64,000 nucleotides of DNA from Holothuria scabra (GCA_037179385.1 CM074185.1:48611000-48674999), one strand, 5' to 3'. Positions 1-12,796 are shown, numbered from the stretch's first letter. The notes: generated by a model from the sequence alone, not told the origin. Made by a program: numbers and translations.

Positions 1-1191
1 TAAAATTTTCCGAACTCTCGACTTTGTAAGTGAAAAAACGGAAATTGCTATATGTAACCCCAGATTATGAAGTGACACCAGTAAATGCAGTGCTATTTTC
101 ATAAATTTCCTTTCATAAAATTCAAAATTTTCTCCTATATAAGCTCTTGACTCAAAACATTTCGTCGGAGAGGTGCATTTCGTAGGGGTTGGATAACATA
201 ATGTTGCAACAACGATCTTTGGTCGGTGTTCAATCTCAGATTTTCCAATATGATATGCAAATTCTTCAATAATCACGTAGCTTTTCAAATTTTCTTACAG
301 GACACCCAAAATGGAATCCCATCTTTTCTGCAATATAAGCTCCATAATTTCAAATTTTTGAAAAATGAAAAATTTCAACGCGCTTTGCGAGCCGAAAATT
401 ACGTCCCTGCTGCAGTGGTGTTCACACTTAAAAAATCGTAACATCTTGATGCTTGCCCAACCCTCCCCCTTCCCGAAAAACGTTTAGCTACCCCGCTTTA
501 CACACCCTACCAGGACAGGAGGAAAAATTTATGCCATACCCCCCCCCCCCCCACTTTGAAAACCAGATCGACGCCCATGGCTGTAAGAGATGGCGTAAGC
601 TAGAGAAATCTCTCAGAAAATATTGATTAAAAATGATACTATCCTCTACAAGCATAACGAAATTTGATTAAAAAGTCACCTTTTTAATGTCATTTAACTA
701 TTTTGAGTTTTCTTCTTAATGATATTCTCCTTCTTTCAAAGTCTAGTAATCCTGTAACGAAAGCCATTGCCAAGATACTGCGTTGATCTTTGTGATTATC
801 TAATACATGTGGAACGTTTTCTCCCCTTTGTCTGTTTGTGTTGCCCTGACTTGCAAAGGTTTTGTGAATAATTTAAAAAATTATCTAGTCACGATTTTTT
901 GAACACGGAATTGCAAGGTTACGTACTCATTAGTGACCCAGTAGTTTTCAAGTAGAATATGGGTTATGTCTAAGTTTCACCATTTGTCTTTGGAATGTGA
1001 AAAAAACTTCTAAGGTTTGAAATAACAAATTTTAAATAACTGACTAAAGCAATGAACCACTTTAAGTGGAATTTCAGGAATCAGATAGCACTTACGTCTC
1101 ATGTATGCACCTAGGCCAAAGCTGGAGTTGAGGGTAATTTGTCCATCACTTACACTTCACTGTAAATATATCAGAGTCCAAAAAATCTTGC
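1..1191. other. Unassigned AT-rich DNA
   Basis: No convincing gene. A C-run near 539-552 followed by a GACGCCCATGGC-like sequence resembles the degraded end of the C-rich hAT-type repeats seen elsewhere in the window, but no partner end was found. The short open frame at 226-441 has no recognisable domain. Confidence 0.5.
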
Positions 1192-1202
1192 TTCCATGTG
1201 TG

Positions 1203-1438
1203 ACAGTATGGTCAAGTGGTAAGAGCATCTGACTTGCAGCTCGTAAATTTCAACTCCTGGTAGGGTCATTCGAAATTTTTAATGTGGAACGTTTTGTCAT
1301 CGTTCTTGATGCTAAGCGAAGGCAGTGGAATAGAGAAACAAGCCAGATAGGCCAAAATGGCAAAAACCCTTGACCATCCCGATTAAAACCAATTGGTTAG
1401 AAACTCGGCCGTTCAACTTCATCCAGCTAGCTAGTTAG
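1203..1438 (+). repeat. tRNA-derived SINE with 11-bp TSD
   Basis: The 5' part reads as a tRNA-like head with a box-A-like TGGTCAAGTGGTAAGAGC and a degraded box B. A body with an AAACAAGCCAG-like motif and a tail with AATTGGTTAGAAACTCGGCC follow. The copy is bracketed by TTCCATGTGTG (1192-1202) and TTCCATGTATG (1439-1449), an 11-bp TSD with one mismatch. Body and tail match the copies at 35.0, 45.6 and 47.9 kb. Such elements are transcribed by Pol III from the internal promoter and moved by a LINE; the LINE partner is not identified. Confidence 0.8.
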
Positions 1439-1829
1439 TTCCATGTATGCTGTTTGTTACTTGTGACATGGGAACAAAATGCCCAAGCTTCACTTATGTT
1501 AGGAGAGTCAACTTTACTTTCTAGCAAAAACCCGTTGGAATTATTTCAATATCTTTTATTGTTGTAAAGACAAACCTCTTCAAAGTTTGAGTGTTTCTGA
1601 AGCAATTTGTTGTTTGGACTTGTTGCACAGTGCTGGCATTCATTTTTGCAACCCTTAATGATTTTTCCCCTCGATAATGACGTTAATACTGAAATGAGAA
1701 ATGATGCTAACGTTTAAAAAACATTTCGGAAGGCTTTAAAAAAAGGGGAAAAAATCTGCTTTTTAAACCCTAGAGTTATGATGCATGCGCAATTTTGAAA
1801 CAACGTTCATTAAGTAAGATTTTTTTCCT

Positions 1830-2120
1830 TTAATGCCTACATTCTCATTGGAACAAATGCCTAAAATGAAGTTTGGAGCACGTTTGTAGTAGCACCATGA
1901 TTGGTGACTACAAATTAATGTTGACAATTTATGACCTCTAAGTAGACATTGGTGTAACAGGTGGGCCTCACTAACATGAATTAAAAGAATACAGAAAAGG
2001 TTATAAAATCATAAATTCTGCGACTCTTGACACTGAATCGACGACCATTGTCATATTTATGAAATACCCTTACTTTTTGAAACGGTGGACGTGCAGAATT
2101 TGAAAAAAGGGTCTGCATTT
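1830..2120 (+). repeat. Diverged dispersed repeat, copy 1
   Basis: Shares blocks in the same order and orientation with 4560-4990: GGTGTAACAGGTG, an AAATCATA-ATTC block, TGTCATATTTATGAA followed by TACCC, then a GTGGACGTGCA/GTGAACGTGCA block and AAAAAGGGT. The two copies lie either side of the hAT element at 2406-4444. No coding potential was seen. The limits are approximate. Confidence 0.5.
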
Positions 2121-2405
2121 TCAGCGATGCAATTCCTTATTCCGTCTTATAAATAAACAATAAACTTTTGAAGAATATTTTGTGCACTAAAATACATCTT
2201 GATTTCCTCGATTTCACTTAATAGGAGAGTGTAGAATTGTACGTAGCCGATAAAATTAAGACAATTTAAGGCTTATGCACGCCACGTATGGCTGACTTCA
2301 GTAGCCTCTCTGATTTGTCTATAGTAGATGAAGAGATGGCTACAACAATTAGGGAACAAATTCAAAACACCGATTAAAAGGAACTGCTTTAAACACCCTC
2401 TACAC

Positions 2406-4444
2406 CAGTGGCGTAGCTACTGGGGGGCAGGGTGGAAAAATTTTGGGGGAAATTTGATGAAAATGGGGAAATTTGATGAATTTTCTTATTCTTACAAAAA
2501 TTTCTCAAAATCTTTGGTAGAATAAGAATTTGTGAGATATTTTTCATACATAATTCGTATTTTTATGCAACAAATTAACTCAGATTTCGTCAGTGTCGCA
2601 TGAACCGGCCCAACTCGTGTTCCACAGAAATGTCCTCGCCGCGTAGCAGATTGAATGTTCTCTTGTATACGCACTAGGGTTATGATCAGTGCATTTCAGT
2701 GCACACATTCAGGTATTTAACAACAGCTGATACAGTGCAACTAACACTGAAAGGCTGTAATCCCGAACTTATCCCCTTGTACACAGTCTCTGTGTTGTGC
2801 ACTTTGGGAATTCAGTAAAAGGATGTGAAAACTGACAAGTCACTACCATAGACCCCCGGGGTTATAATGTTGTTCTACAAATATATTAGTAGCTATGCCG
2901 ATTTTACTCTGTGTTCGTAAGATGGATGGGGCTGAAACAATCCATGGCCAACAATAAACTTAAAGTTAGTCTAGAAATTAGAATGAAAGGGATCCATTGG
3001 CATACTTAGATTTTGTTACTTAGCCTAATCCTTGGAGGCTTACAGTCTAGTTCGGGAAAATAGCTTTCCGCTCACTTGGGGTGTAACAATAAACAGGTCA
3101 ATGAGTACCTTGTAGCCTTCTACACTCAACAGACTGCTGTTCTAACAGGATATCCTCTGTGATCGAGCCACTCTTAGGCCTCCTTAGTGGCGTGCGAAGG
3201 GGAGACCATTGGGCCATGCCCCTCACAGATGCCATTTTTTCTTTGTTCTTAAAAATACGTAGTCTAACTTTAGTAACACACATTTTATTCAAAATTTAGC
3301 ATATGTGGCACCAGATTGCTTATAAGGAGACCCAATTTTTCAAGAATTTTCAAAGGGGAAGGATTGTCTCTGCAAGGTCCTTCAGTGATGCCATTTTTTT
3401 TTTAATTCCTATAAATAGACCTAGGCAAATTCTGTCAAATTCCAATTTTAACCTAAAATGGTAGACTCTGTTTCCCACTGGTGGCATCGACAAAAAAAAG
3501 ACAACATGTTTAGATTCTCTTTAAAAACATGAATAAGCTATTTTTGGCCATCTGAGGGGTCTAATTTTTCGAAATTTTCTTTACGCTCCACGCCAACCAA
3601 CGGTGGCGCTTCGTTCAATCTTTTGGGCAAAATTACATTTGTAGGGTCAAATTAGCTCTTAACTCTCTGATCACTTTGCAGTTTGCGAACATATTTTGAA
3701 GTGAGCGTTTTATTGCAAAAAACAAAAGAAGAAAGCGACTCGTTAGATTCTTCGTATAAGTCAGGAAAATGCTATTTCCGGCCATCTGAGGGGTCTGATT
3801 TTCGAAATTTTCTCTACGCTCCGCGCCAACCAGTGGTGGCGCTCCGCTTAGATAATCTTTATGATAAAATAACGTTTTGTGGCCAAGAAAACCCACAATT
3901 CTGTACCGATCAATGCTCTTTTATTTTGACTCCTAAAAGTGTGCAAATTTAATGACAAGTTTTACTTCGTAAGGTAGCATAAATGGCATAAGAATGCATG
4001 TAAAGACACAAAAGTTTCAGTTTTATCCTCATGGACCACCACGATTAACTTTTAACACTGTTCCTGTCAAAGTCGAAAATCTTGCACCATTTTGCATCTA
4101 GGCTCCTTGAAAACGTCAAAAAATTTCCGGACATCCCCTCCCCTTAGACCATACTGCATGCCCCCCCCCCCCCTTCAGAGAAATTCTGCGTACGCCACTG
4201 CGTTACTACATACAAATTAACCAGATATTGTTTACCAAAATAATATACTGTGTTATTTCCGATTGCTCTATGTTATACTTTAAGATTAAAATGCAGGTAA
4301 TATTACAAAATGACATGGTAATGTTGTTTTACTTGTAAATTTGCATATTTTATATGAAATACATACACATTGACCGGGAAAAGTTTTGAGGAAATTTCAA
4401 ACCTTTGCCCCCCCCCCCTAGAAAAAATCCTAGCTACGCCACTG
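2406..4444. mobile_element. Non-autonomous hAT-like element, 2039 bp, 8-bp TSD
   Basis: Begins CAGTGGCGTAGCTA and ends TAGCTACGCCACTG, a 14-bp terminal inverted repeat. It is flanked exactly by CTCTACAC at 2398-2405 and 4445-4452. An 8-bp TSD with TIRs starting CAG is the hallmark of the hAT superfamily. No transposase frame is visible, so it would depend on an enzyme encoded elsewhere. Internally it carries C-runs and two modules (about 3540-3620 and 3775-3850) containing a GCGCCAACCA-GTGGTGGCGC near-palindrome shared with the elements at 10.1 and 60.7 kb. A second GTACGCCACTG terminus near 4200 suggests a degraded nested relative. Confidence 0.88.
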
Positions 4445-4559
4445 CTCTACACCACAGCGTAACGATAGTTGTTGACGTTTTTAGTAATTTGCAGCAAGCC
4501 AACGTTATTTCATTTCATGCTGAACGTCCTCACATGTGAAACAAATTCCTTATGTGAAA

Positions 4560-4990
4560 TTGGGAGTAAGGTTGTAGAATAATGAGTTATGTGGTGAACG
4601 TTCCAGACGTTTCACTATAAAACATGAGTGTTTCCTTTCTTTTAGAATGAGACCAATTAAGAGCCACATTTAATAAATTCCACGTTGGTGTAACAGGTGC
4701 ATATTTCTTATAAGAATTTAGAGAATCCATACGAGTTATGAAATCATATATTCAGCAATGTTTAATGCCAACTTTACGACTAATGTCATATTTATGAAGT
4801 ACCCGCCAGGAACACCTGTGAATTTTACCACAAGATGGGTTAATAATTGTTACATTACGGGTTGAAGCTGGTGAGGGACCCTGGACAGTTTGCCACATGA
4901 ATTTTGCACTTTTGTTTTCTCTCATTTTAAAAGTCGGTGAACGTGCAAATATAGCAAAAAGGGTACGGCTCATTTAGCCGACAGAAGCAG
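4560..4990 (+). repeat. Diverged dispersed repeat, copy 2
   Basis: Partner of 1830-2120, in the same orientation, with blocks including TGGTGTAACAGGTG, GAAATCATA and ATGTCATATTTATGAAGTACCC in the same order. Divergence is high and there are many small indels, so this is an old repeat or an old segmental duplication interrupted by the hAT insertion. Confidence 0.45.
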
Positions 4991-5161
4991 TTCACTTTCT
5001 AGAATTGAGTGCAGTTCAAACACGGCCAACCAACACCTGGATCATATCAGTGCCATATTCAGCAAATGCAGAACAACGATGGTTGTGAAAATTACATTTT
5101 CAGATATCACTTTTTTATATCAAAATTTACTTTGATGACAAACAATGAAATAGAACAAGTA

Positions 5162-5359
5162 ACCCTATCACTATACACCAACTCAAGCTATGGTCAAATT
5201 GTTGACCAAAACCATGGTTAAATGTTTCCAATTAATAGTCATATTTGACTATACATTGGAAAAAAGTGACAAAAGTCTTGGGCAGCGATTTGACTCGAGT
5301 TTAAGTCGTACTCACTTGACCAAATCTATGGTTAAATTGATAGCAGTGTTTTTAGCGTG
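5162..5359 (-). mobile_element. TA-flanked MITE, copy A (inverted relative to 8343-8559)
   Basis: Reverse-complement partner of the MITE at 8343-8559. Shared blocks include CACCAACTCAAGCTATGG, ACTCGAGTTTAAGTC and AGTGTTTTTAG. TA dinucleotides lie at both proposed ends (5160-5161 and 5360-5361). The outer end is partly degraded. With copy B it forms a 3.4 kb inverted-repeat bracket around a PLE fragment. Confidence 0.7.
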
Positions 5360-5361
5360 TA

Positions 5362-6234
5362 ACTGTTTTTTGTTTCTCACGACGGGAGAGTACGAGCATT
5401 CACTATAGTTTTACGTACGCCCTGATTACAACTCGTAGCAACGCGTGGGAAGCAGTTTTGAATATTATCATCTTGTAGCAATTTTGATCTAAGGTCAAGG
5501 GTGACAATTGCTATTTAAACATAGGGTACTGGCATGGGTAAGAAACCTCAAAAGTTTCTCCACATGCTCCTATGGTCCTTTTAAAAAAATCAACAAAATG
5601 AGAAAGTGAAAGACTATTGAAATCTTGTACTGCTTCCTTTCATTTTTTTTGTATCGTAAATACTTTTGTACTATGATTTCCTTTACCATGTAACCTAATT
5701 ACTTATGCATTCTACTTATGATACTCCCCTTGAAATTATTTCACGCACTAATTATTATTTGAAAATCATTTGTGTAATTAGAATCCTTTTTAAGGTACCG
5801 TGGGCAACTGCATTTCATGTACTTTCCTGTGTAGGTCAATTTGATTGCAATTCCGCCAAGACGCACATTCGTTTACTTCAGTTTGATAAAGGTCTAGACC
5901 AAAAATTCAGATCTTTGATATGCATTGTACTGTGACTTCTTTTATCTCCTTTGTGAATTTCAACTGTACATCGACGCTGAACTACCATGGGTTACAAAGT
6001 ATTCAGTTTGTCCATACAAGTACTTTGGAGCACTTCTGTATATGTGAGTTTGCTTACATGTATTCGTTAACCCAAAGTTAATGTATTAGGGGCATTGGAA
6101 TAATATGTATGTAAACAAAGTATATATTCAGCGAAGGGAAAATGCGTCAAAGCAGTAGCCTGCTTTCTATTGGGTATTTCTTTTCACTTGCTTAATCTCA
6201 TTGAGGACTTGTGATGCAAAACGTTGCACGCAGT
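5362..6234. other. Unassigned DNA inside the inverted MITE bracket
   Basis: AT-rich sequence with no recognisable gene or repeat. The small frame at 5705-5935 has no family signature. Confidence 0.4.
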
Positions 6235-8265
6235 GCAATGTGTGGTAATGAACTCCAGACCTTATCCGTGGAAAACCACTATTCACATTAATTCATTGTC
6301 ATCCATTTACTCTTTCTCATCTATTGGAGGCGAACACATTGATTTTTTTAAACAATATGTATTTCGATTTATTATGTCCGGACTTTTTTGAAATCTTCAA
6401 CAAATTTAACTACTTTGATTGGTTTCTCGAAGCAATTTCACATATAATTTTACGATCTTGGTCAATTTTTGGCTGTTATAAATCAATGTGCTATCGTGGA
6501 TCAGAAGTATTGTGTAACAAATTGTTAAACGAAACTATGATTATCGTTTTAGGTTAGCCATCTTTACCTTCTGCGGTACTTTAACCCTCGTAGATAAAAG
6601 TACACAAAGATTCTCGTACCTCCCAGTAACAAGAAACGGGCGCCATGTTAGAAAAGTAATTACAGACTTTTCCAACTCCAGTGTTAAAAATATCACGTTA
6701 TTCGGTGGCGCTATGTACATTCGTCTTAACAAATATATTTTAACTAAACTCAAAGAGGATGATGGAATTATTAGAATCCAAGATGAAGGTTCAGGGTTCA
6801 CCATAATGGACAAGGATGATTACCAACACAAGATAGAACAACAGCTCACCAACCGCCTGCATTATAATAAAATGACGGGAGATCCTTTTAACAAATTACT
6901 CAGAAGGGGTTCAAATGAAAAATTAGTGATGAAATTTTAAGTGGGATAACCGAAGGGAAACCTAAACACAGGCGTTGCTTACGGTAATGTATAAACTCAC
7001 AAAGTCGGTAATCATTTAAGGCTTAAAACTTCTTGTTTTGGAACTGCCATCAAACGTTTATCAGCTTTCACTGTGTAGCAATGTGTGGTAATGAACGCCA
7101 GACCTTATCCGTGGAAAACCACTATTCACATTAATTCATTCTCATTCATTTACTCTTTCTCATCTATTGGAGGCGATTTTTTTTTTGCATTGATTTTTTT
7201 AAACAATATGTATTTCGATTTATTATGTCCGGACTTTTTTGAAATCTTCCACAAATTTAACTACTTTGATTGGTTTCTCGAAGCAATTTCACATATAATT
7301 TTACGATCTTGGTCAATTTTTGGCTGTTATAAATCAATGTGCTATCGTGGATCAGAAGTATTGTGTAACAAATTGTTAAACGAAACTATGATTATCGTTT
7401 TAGGTAAGCCTTCTTTACCTTCTGCGGTACTTTAACCCACGTAGATAAAAGTGCATAAAGATTCTCGTACCTCCCAGTAACAAGAAACGGGCGCCATGTT
7501 AGAAAAGTAATTACAGACTTTTCCAACTCCAGTGTTAAAAATAGCACGTTATTCGGTGGCGCTATGTACATTCGTCTTAACAAATATATTTTAACTAAAC
7601 TCAAAGAGGATGATGGAATTATTAGAATCCAAGATGAAGGTTCAGGGTTCGCCATAATGGACAAGGATGATTACCAACACAAGATAGAACAACAGCTAAC
7701 CAACCGCTTGCATTATAATATAATGACGGAAGATCCTTTTAACAAATTACTCAGAAGGGGTTCAAATGAAAAATTAGTGATGAAATTTTAAGTGGGATAA
7801 CCGAAGGGAAAACTAAACACAGGCGTTGCTTACGGTAATGTAAAAACTCACAAAGTCGGTAATCATTTAAGGCTTAAAACTTCTTGTTTTGGAACTGCCA
7901 TCAAACGTTTATCAGCTTTCACTGAATTCTATCTCAAACCACTTGCCGAACACTTACCATCATTTCTCAAGGATACCTCTGACCTTCTCAACAAAATTAA
8001 GGAGATCAACAAATGTGAGCCTTTATGCGCTAACATTATTCTTGTATCATGTTCCCCAATTTCGACAACAATTTAGGCATTTGCCCTGTCTCTCAATACA
8101 TCAACACCAGATAAAACCAATTTCTTCCAATGACACACACTACAGAGATGACATTGTCGATGTTGGGACGCATGGCTTAACCAAACTCCGTGAATTTAGA
8201 GATTTCCTCAATTCTCTGCATCCTTCGATTAAGTTTAAACTTGTACATTCTACCATGTTTTAGAT
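6235..8265 (+). pseudogene. Penelope-like reverse transcriptase fragment with internal 843-bp tandem duplication
   Basis: Decayed RT coding sequence of a Penelope-like element. In unit 1 (6235-7077) and unit 2 (7078-about 7923) the plus strand encodes an IQDEGSGF(T/A)IMDKDDY segment, matching the PADKGxxxVxMDxxDY block near the start of PLE RT domains. Beyond unit 2 the sequence continues as FGTAIKRLSAFTEFYLKPLA and, after frame breaks, a YRDDI-like block followed by GLTKLREFRDFLNSLHPSIK, the usual sequence after the catalytic motif. Multiple frameshifts and stops show it is dead. The finger region is present twice and the palm once, so the duplication arose after insertion or by aberrant reverse transcription. 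The GIY-YIG endonuclease is absent. Confidence 0.8.
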
Positions 8266-8342
8266 GTTTCCATCCAAATGATAGATGGATGTTTAACTAC
8301 AAATGTTTATGCTGAACCTACCGCTAGTCATCTATACAGTTA

Positions 8343-8559
8343 CACACTAAAAACACTATTGTCAACTTAACCATACATTTGGTCAACTAGTACTGTGTGT
8401 GACTTAAACTCGAGTCAAATTGGTGACCGAGACTTTTGTCAATTTTGACCAATTTATAGTCAAATATGACTTTGAATTGGTAACATTTGACCATGGTTTT
8501 GGTCACCAATTTGACCATAGCTTGAGTTGGTGCATAGTTCACCACGGCATTTTAGAGTG
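8343..8559 (+). mobile_element. TA-flanked MITE, copy B
   Basis: Begins CACACTAAAAACAC and ends ATTTTAGAGTG, with TA at 8341-8342 and 8560-8561. TA target duplication plus CACTnTAAAA-type ends suggest a Tc1/mariner-like MITE family. The interior has many short GACCAAT / ATTTGACCA motifs in both orientations. No coding capacity. Confidence 0.75.
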
Positions 8560-8561
8560 TA

Positions 8562-9369
8562 ATATCGTTATTTCTTTTGCCCAAAATTTCTTATATAACC
8601 CGTAGAGTGACCAAGTGTTGTACAAGACTGTGTAAAGGCTGTGACCTAACTGGTTTTTTAAGCTACTTAAATATCACTTTGATTTTGTTTGAAAGTTTAA
8701 CATCATGGCGCGTTTTTACTTTTCAAGCAAAGTTTTGAAAGAATCCGGGATTGCCTAGGAGTTTCTCTTTAAAGGGAAATATTGCGTTTGTTTTACAGGA
8801 AAAATTCATTCCATGAAAATATTTATTGATACATAGTGATAGATTATTAAAACTAAGGAAGCATGGTAGCCTGCTTTTCAAGAAATATGTTTCCAAAGTT
8901 GATCACAAATAATTTGATCCCCCAAACTTTCAACATTTAAAAAGATACAACTTCCATAACTCTTCTTGTGCATAATATTTTGAAGAGGTGAAACTACTGC
9001 TGTGGTTTAGTGTTGAGACTGAATAATTTGATAATGACCACATCTATTTTCTTTGCATGCTATGTTGTAGTATTTCGAACACAATTTTTTCCATTTAAGT
9101 AATCACATACCCGATTTTAATGACTGCTTTACCTGCACGAAAATCAGATCTGGCGAAATTTGGATGGGGTTATCCCCTTTACCTGGTCACGTATTTAGAT
9201 GAAACATTTTGTGCCTTCTATTTTGCGCCTTCTATTTCGAGTTCAAGTATTTTCCAAGTTTACGACTGTGTTTACCAATAGGTCCTACACTTTGCGTGCC
9301 ACCAGGGCAAGGCATACTTGTCGTTTCTATGTGAGTATAAACACTGAAATCATAAGAGCGATCTTAGTC
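8562..9369. other. Unassigned AT-rich DNA
   Basis: No gene, RNA or clear repeat recognised. Short frames only. Confidence 0.4.
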
Positions 9370-9697
9370 ACTCTCCCATGAAAAGTGAAAAGTGAGTTAC
9401 TCTTCTAGAGAGCAATTTATTTCATGACTGGAATTAAATTCTCTCAAAAAAGAGTGAAATTTTTATTAAAGGAGCGACGTTTGCCTTTTGATGGCATTTC
9501 TACAATAATCACTCCCAAAAAGTCTTCAGTGCACGAACTCTCGAGGAACTCTCACTCTGCCTGGAGTGAATGTCACTCTTTTTGGAGAGAATTTTACTCT
9601 TCTTGAGGTAAATCAACACTCTAACGGAATGAATTCACCCTTTGCACTTTATTAGAGAACGAAAAAGTTTACTCTTAATTTAAGAGTGTAAATGTAT
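9370..9697. mobile_element. Possible CACTCT-type MITE
   Basis: The right end reads ACTCTTAATTTAAGAGTG followed by TA. The left end has CACTCTC and a run of ACTC/GAGT motifs. The interior is rich in short direct and inverted GAGTGAA / TTCACTC motifs. The right end resembles the ends at 42.6 and 62.77 kb; the left end is poorly defined. Confidence 0.45.
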
Positions 9698-10101
9698 GAC
9701 GAATACAGGGGACGATCGATGATCAGTATTGTAGAAGACATTGGCTGTTTTCTATCTGAACTGCTGAATCCTTTTGAAGACGTTCTGTAAAAATGTCTTT
9801 AGACTTGCAGAACAGAAAATGAGGAAAATGAAGATTACAGAAAAGTGATAGTAATCTTTGAAATTTCGTTGTCAGCACATTTTCTGTAAAAAGTGGCGTA
9901 TGATGAGGTACATCTGTCACCTCAGATTTTCCCTTGCCCATCAGTTTCGCCTCATGTAAGGTCAGTTAGGTGCTGAGTCAACTTAAGGTACATAATATGT
10001 TTTTCCTGGAACTTAATTTTTCACCCAGAAGTATGCTTAAACCAACACCGCGACCTGGTATTCACACAATCCGACGCCGCTCCTGTCTGCAATATTTATA
10101 C

Positions 10102-11684
10102 CAGTGGCGTAGCCAGGATGGGATTTTTTTGGGTGGGGGGCAGGCCAGGTAACAAGTGGGGGGGGGGGGCTGGTACCTCCGAGCGTCAGGCACGGCAAGA
10201 CTATCCAAGCGGAGCGCCACCATGAGTTGGCGCGGAGCGTTCAAGAAAATTTTGGGCTTTAAACCCCTCCAGATGGCCGGAAACGGCACTTCCTATGCGT
10301 TTTAAGCTGGATGTACCCAGCCTTGAAATACGAATCTCATGTCTGCGATGTCTCAATGATGAGAATAAAAAATCAATCTATGAAAAATGGCAATACATAC
10401 ACTTTTTAGGGACCCCAAAACTGGGCACTTCTGATCTGTGGCCTGGGGGATAAGACTAAAGGGAGCCGGTATCTCGCTTTCCCTTCGGAAAAATTGTAAA
10501 CTTCAGAAGCACGTAGATCGCAAATGCGGCAATATTTGAATCTAAGCTGAGCGCCACTATCAGTTGGCGCGGAGCGTACAAGAAAATTTTGGGCTTTAAA
10601 ACCCCTCCAGATGGCCGGAAACGGCACTTCCCAGGTGTTTTAAACTGGATGTACCCAGCCGCAAATGCGGCAATATTTGAATGGATTTCAGCTTACCTAA
10701 GGCAGTACTTCACCCTTTAACAGGAAAACCAAAAGTAGTTGCGTCCCCTTCTGAGAAACTTTCTTTGCGTTAGATTTCCTAGATGCAAAATGGTGCTATG
10801 TTTGGCAAAACTTTGAACTTATTATAGGTCTGAGTTTTCGGATTTTCCCTTTTTGGGGAGCATGAAAAATATAAGAATATTTTTAGTTTTTGTAGAGATT
10901 TTACAAGAGACATACATACTACCAAAGAAACAATGTGCAAAATGGTGCATTATTTGTTCATCGGTACATTACGTAGTCAAAATTAAAATACTACGAATAA
11001 ATCCCTCAAAATAATTGAACCTCAAAGCAGAAGTATGGATCATGTGGGAAACACATGAAATCCGGACCTTGTGGACATTTTACAAATCCCCCGGACGCCA
11101 GTGCCAACTAGTAAAAAGAGGACTTGACGAAAAATCGTCCTACAGTGGCACTTGTAATGGGCAAGAGTGAGGAACGACATAGGCCCACTTGTTAAGGATG
11201 GATGGGAAGAATTATCCGAAGGCAGTACCTTACCTTTATCTGCTTACGGCATATTTTGTGTATAATAAAGTATAGGGATGGTCGTGTAAGAGTGGTCTCC
11301 AGTGTACGATTGCCTTATTTTCAATAAATCAATCAGCCATCCGAAAGGCAGAAAGGGTCTTAACCTAACAAAGTCACATTAAAGTTTGTCGTCAAGACTT
11401 TCGTTTCATCTTCGAAGTGAAATGCAATAAACGACAGTGCAGATCACAAACGGTAGGCCTATCTAATTTAGTGGAAGTAGGTATTTTAAAGTTATTGCTT
11501 GATTTCATACGTGCGGACAAAATGTGTTTCACACACATTCATCAATGTTTTTTTTTTTATAATTTTTTCACATTTTTTTATTTTAATTTTTTTCAATTAC
11601 TCTATCAGAACGCAAAAAATTTGGGGGGGGGGGGGGGCCGGGCTAGGCCCCCCAGGCCCCACCCCCCCCGTGGCTACGCCACTG
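10102..11684. mobile_element. Non-autonomous hAT-like element, 1583 bp, 8-bp TSD
   Basis: Starts CAGTGGCGTAGCCA and ends TGGCTACGCCACTG. ATTTATAC occurs directly before (10094-10101) and after (11685-11692), a perfect 8-bp TSD. G-runs lie just inside the left end and G/C-runs inside the right end. Two internal modules, at about 10199-10300 and 10545-10640, share a near-palindromic GAGCGCCACnATnAGTTGGCGC, an AAGAAAATTTTGGGCTTTAA block and CAGATGGCCGGAAACGGCA. Same family as 2406-4444. No transposase frame. Confidence 0.9.
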
Positions 11685-11989
11685 ATTTATACATCTCTTT
11701 TTTGTTGTTTTGTAAGTTTACAGCAATCCAAGTTTGAGAGTGAATTACATTAGAATCAATCTCAATCAAGACGGTAAATTGTTAAAAATTGAAATCATAA
11801 TATCAGTCAACGTCAGAAAATGTATGACTGAGGTACTTAAAATTGTCACATTCCCTGTCCACTTAGCACTCATTGTGATGAAAATTAAAATTGCAACCAC
11901 AGTCCTGTATTTGCACCACCCAATTTTCAGTATTGAAAGCGACTTAATACAAGGCTTTGTTTCGCTTAAGGAAGATCAATTAATGTCAG

Positions 11990-12796
11990 ATATTTTTTTT
12001 GAGCACCTTTTCTTAGCCTTGCACCAGACCCCTAACTTAAGGAGTCGTTTTAGTTCGAACGCTTCTCAGCATTACTGACTGCAGACACAGACAGCGTCTC
12101 TGAGGGCAGCACTCGATGCAATGAGAACCTTATCAAATATACAAGCAAATAACTACCAAGAACGCATCAATATCTCTCGAATTACTCATCTTTTTTTTTT
12201 TTTCACCAGTCATTTGCATGATTTCAGACAAACACTTTCACCCGGTTTCACACGTTATCCACAAAAATGTAGAGATCCCCCCCATCACTGCTTTTAGAGT
12301 TGAGAAAAATTTAGCCAACAATTTAGTTCAGGCTTCCCACCCACAAACTTCTTTCGACGACACGTTTGGTACCTTTCCATGTAACCGTTCGAGGTGTAAT
12401 ACATGTCCAGTTGTTGGCAAACACGACATCCTCAACATTTCAGGCCCCAGCGGCAATAGCTTTATTGTCAAACAAAGATTGTCCTGCATTTCCTCTTATG
12501 TAGTTTATATTTTAGCATGTGGGAGATGTAACTCGTTGTATGTGGGAGAGACCAAGCGCCGCCTCGCGGATCGAGTCACCGAGCACCTTAGGTTCATCAA
12601 ACAGAATCTCCATGGATAGCCGGTGGCTGCACATCTTAATCCCCCTTCACCTTGTTCTATACAACATTTAACTGTTACGGCAGCTGTAATGTGCCGAGGC
12701 TTTGATCGTGACCGTCTTAGTGCTGAAAACCGACTGATCATGAGGCTAGGTGCTCTCGCTCCACACGGCCTTAATGTTAGAATTGACCTTTTGTAA
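11990..12796 (+). pseudogene. Penelope-like element C-terminus: linker and GIY-YIG endonuclease
   Basis: Encodes the post-RT linker (LALHQTPNLRSRF, resembling the PPNLRxxLV block), then a CNRSRCNTCP cysteine cluster at 12380-12410. A GIY-YIG nuclease core follows, in which VVYILACGRC is the GIY half and LYVGETKRRLADRVTEHL the YIG half with its arginine. Coding breaks near 12615; the downstream frame carries AENRLIMRLGALAPHGLN with the conserved glutamate and asparagine region, ending at a TAA at 12794-12796. In PLEs this nuclease nicks DNA to prime target-primed reverse transcription. The RT domain is missing upstream, where the hAT element ends, so the copy is 5'-truncated. A hammerhead ribozyme follows about 300 bp downstream. 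Confidence 0.85.

Noticed and set aside
7085..7435. 116-residue frame as a separate gene
   Set aside because: It lies within the second unit of the duplicated PLE fragment and the same sequence in unit 1 is broken, so it is not an independent gene.
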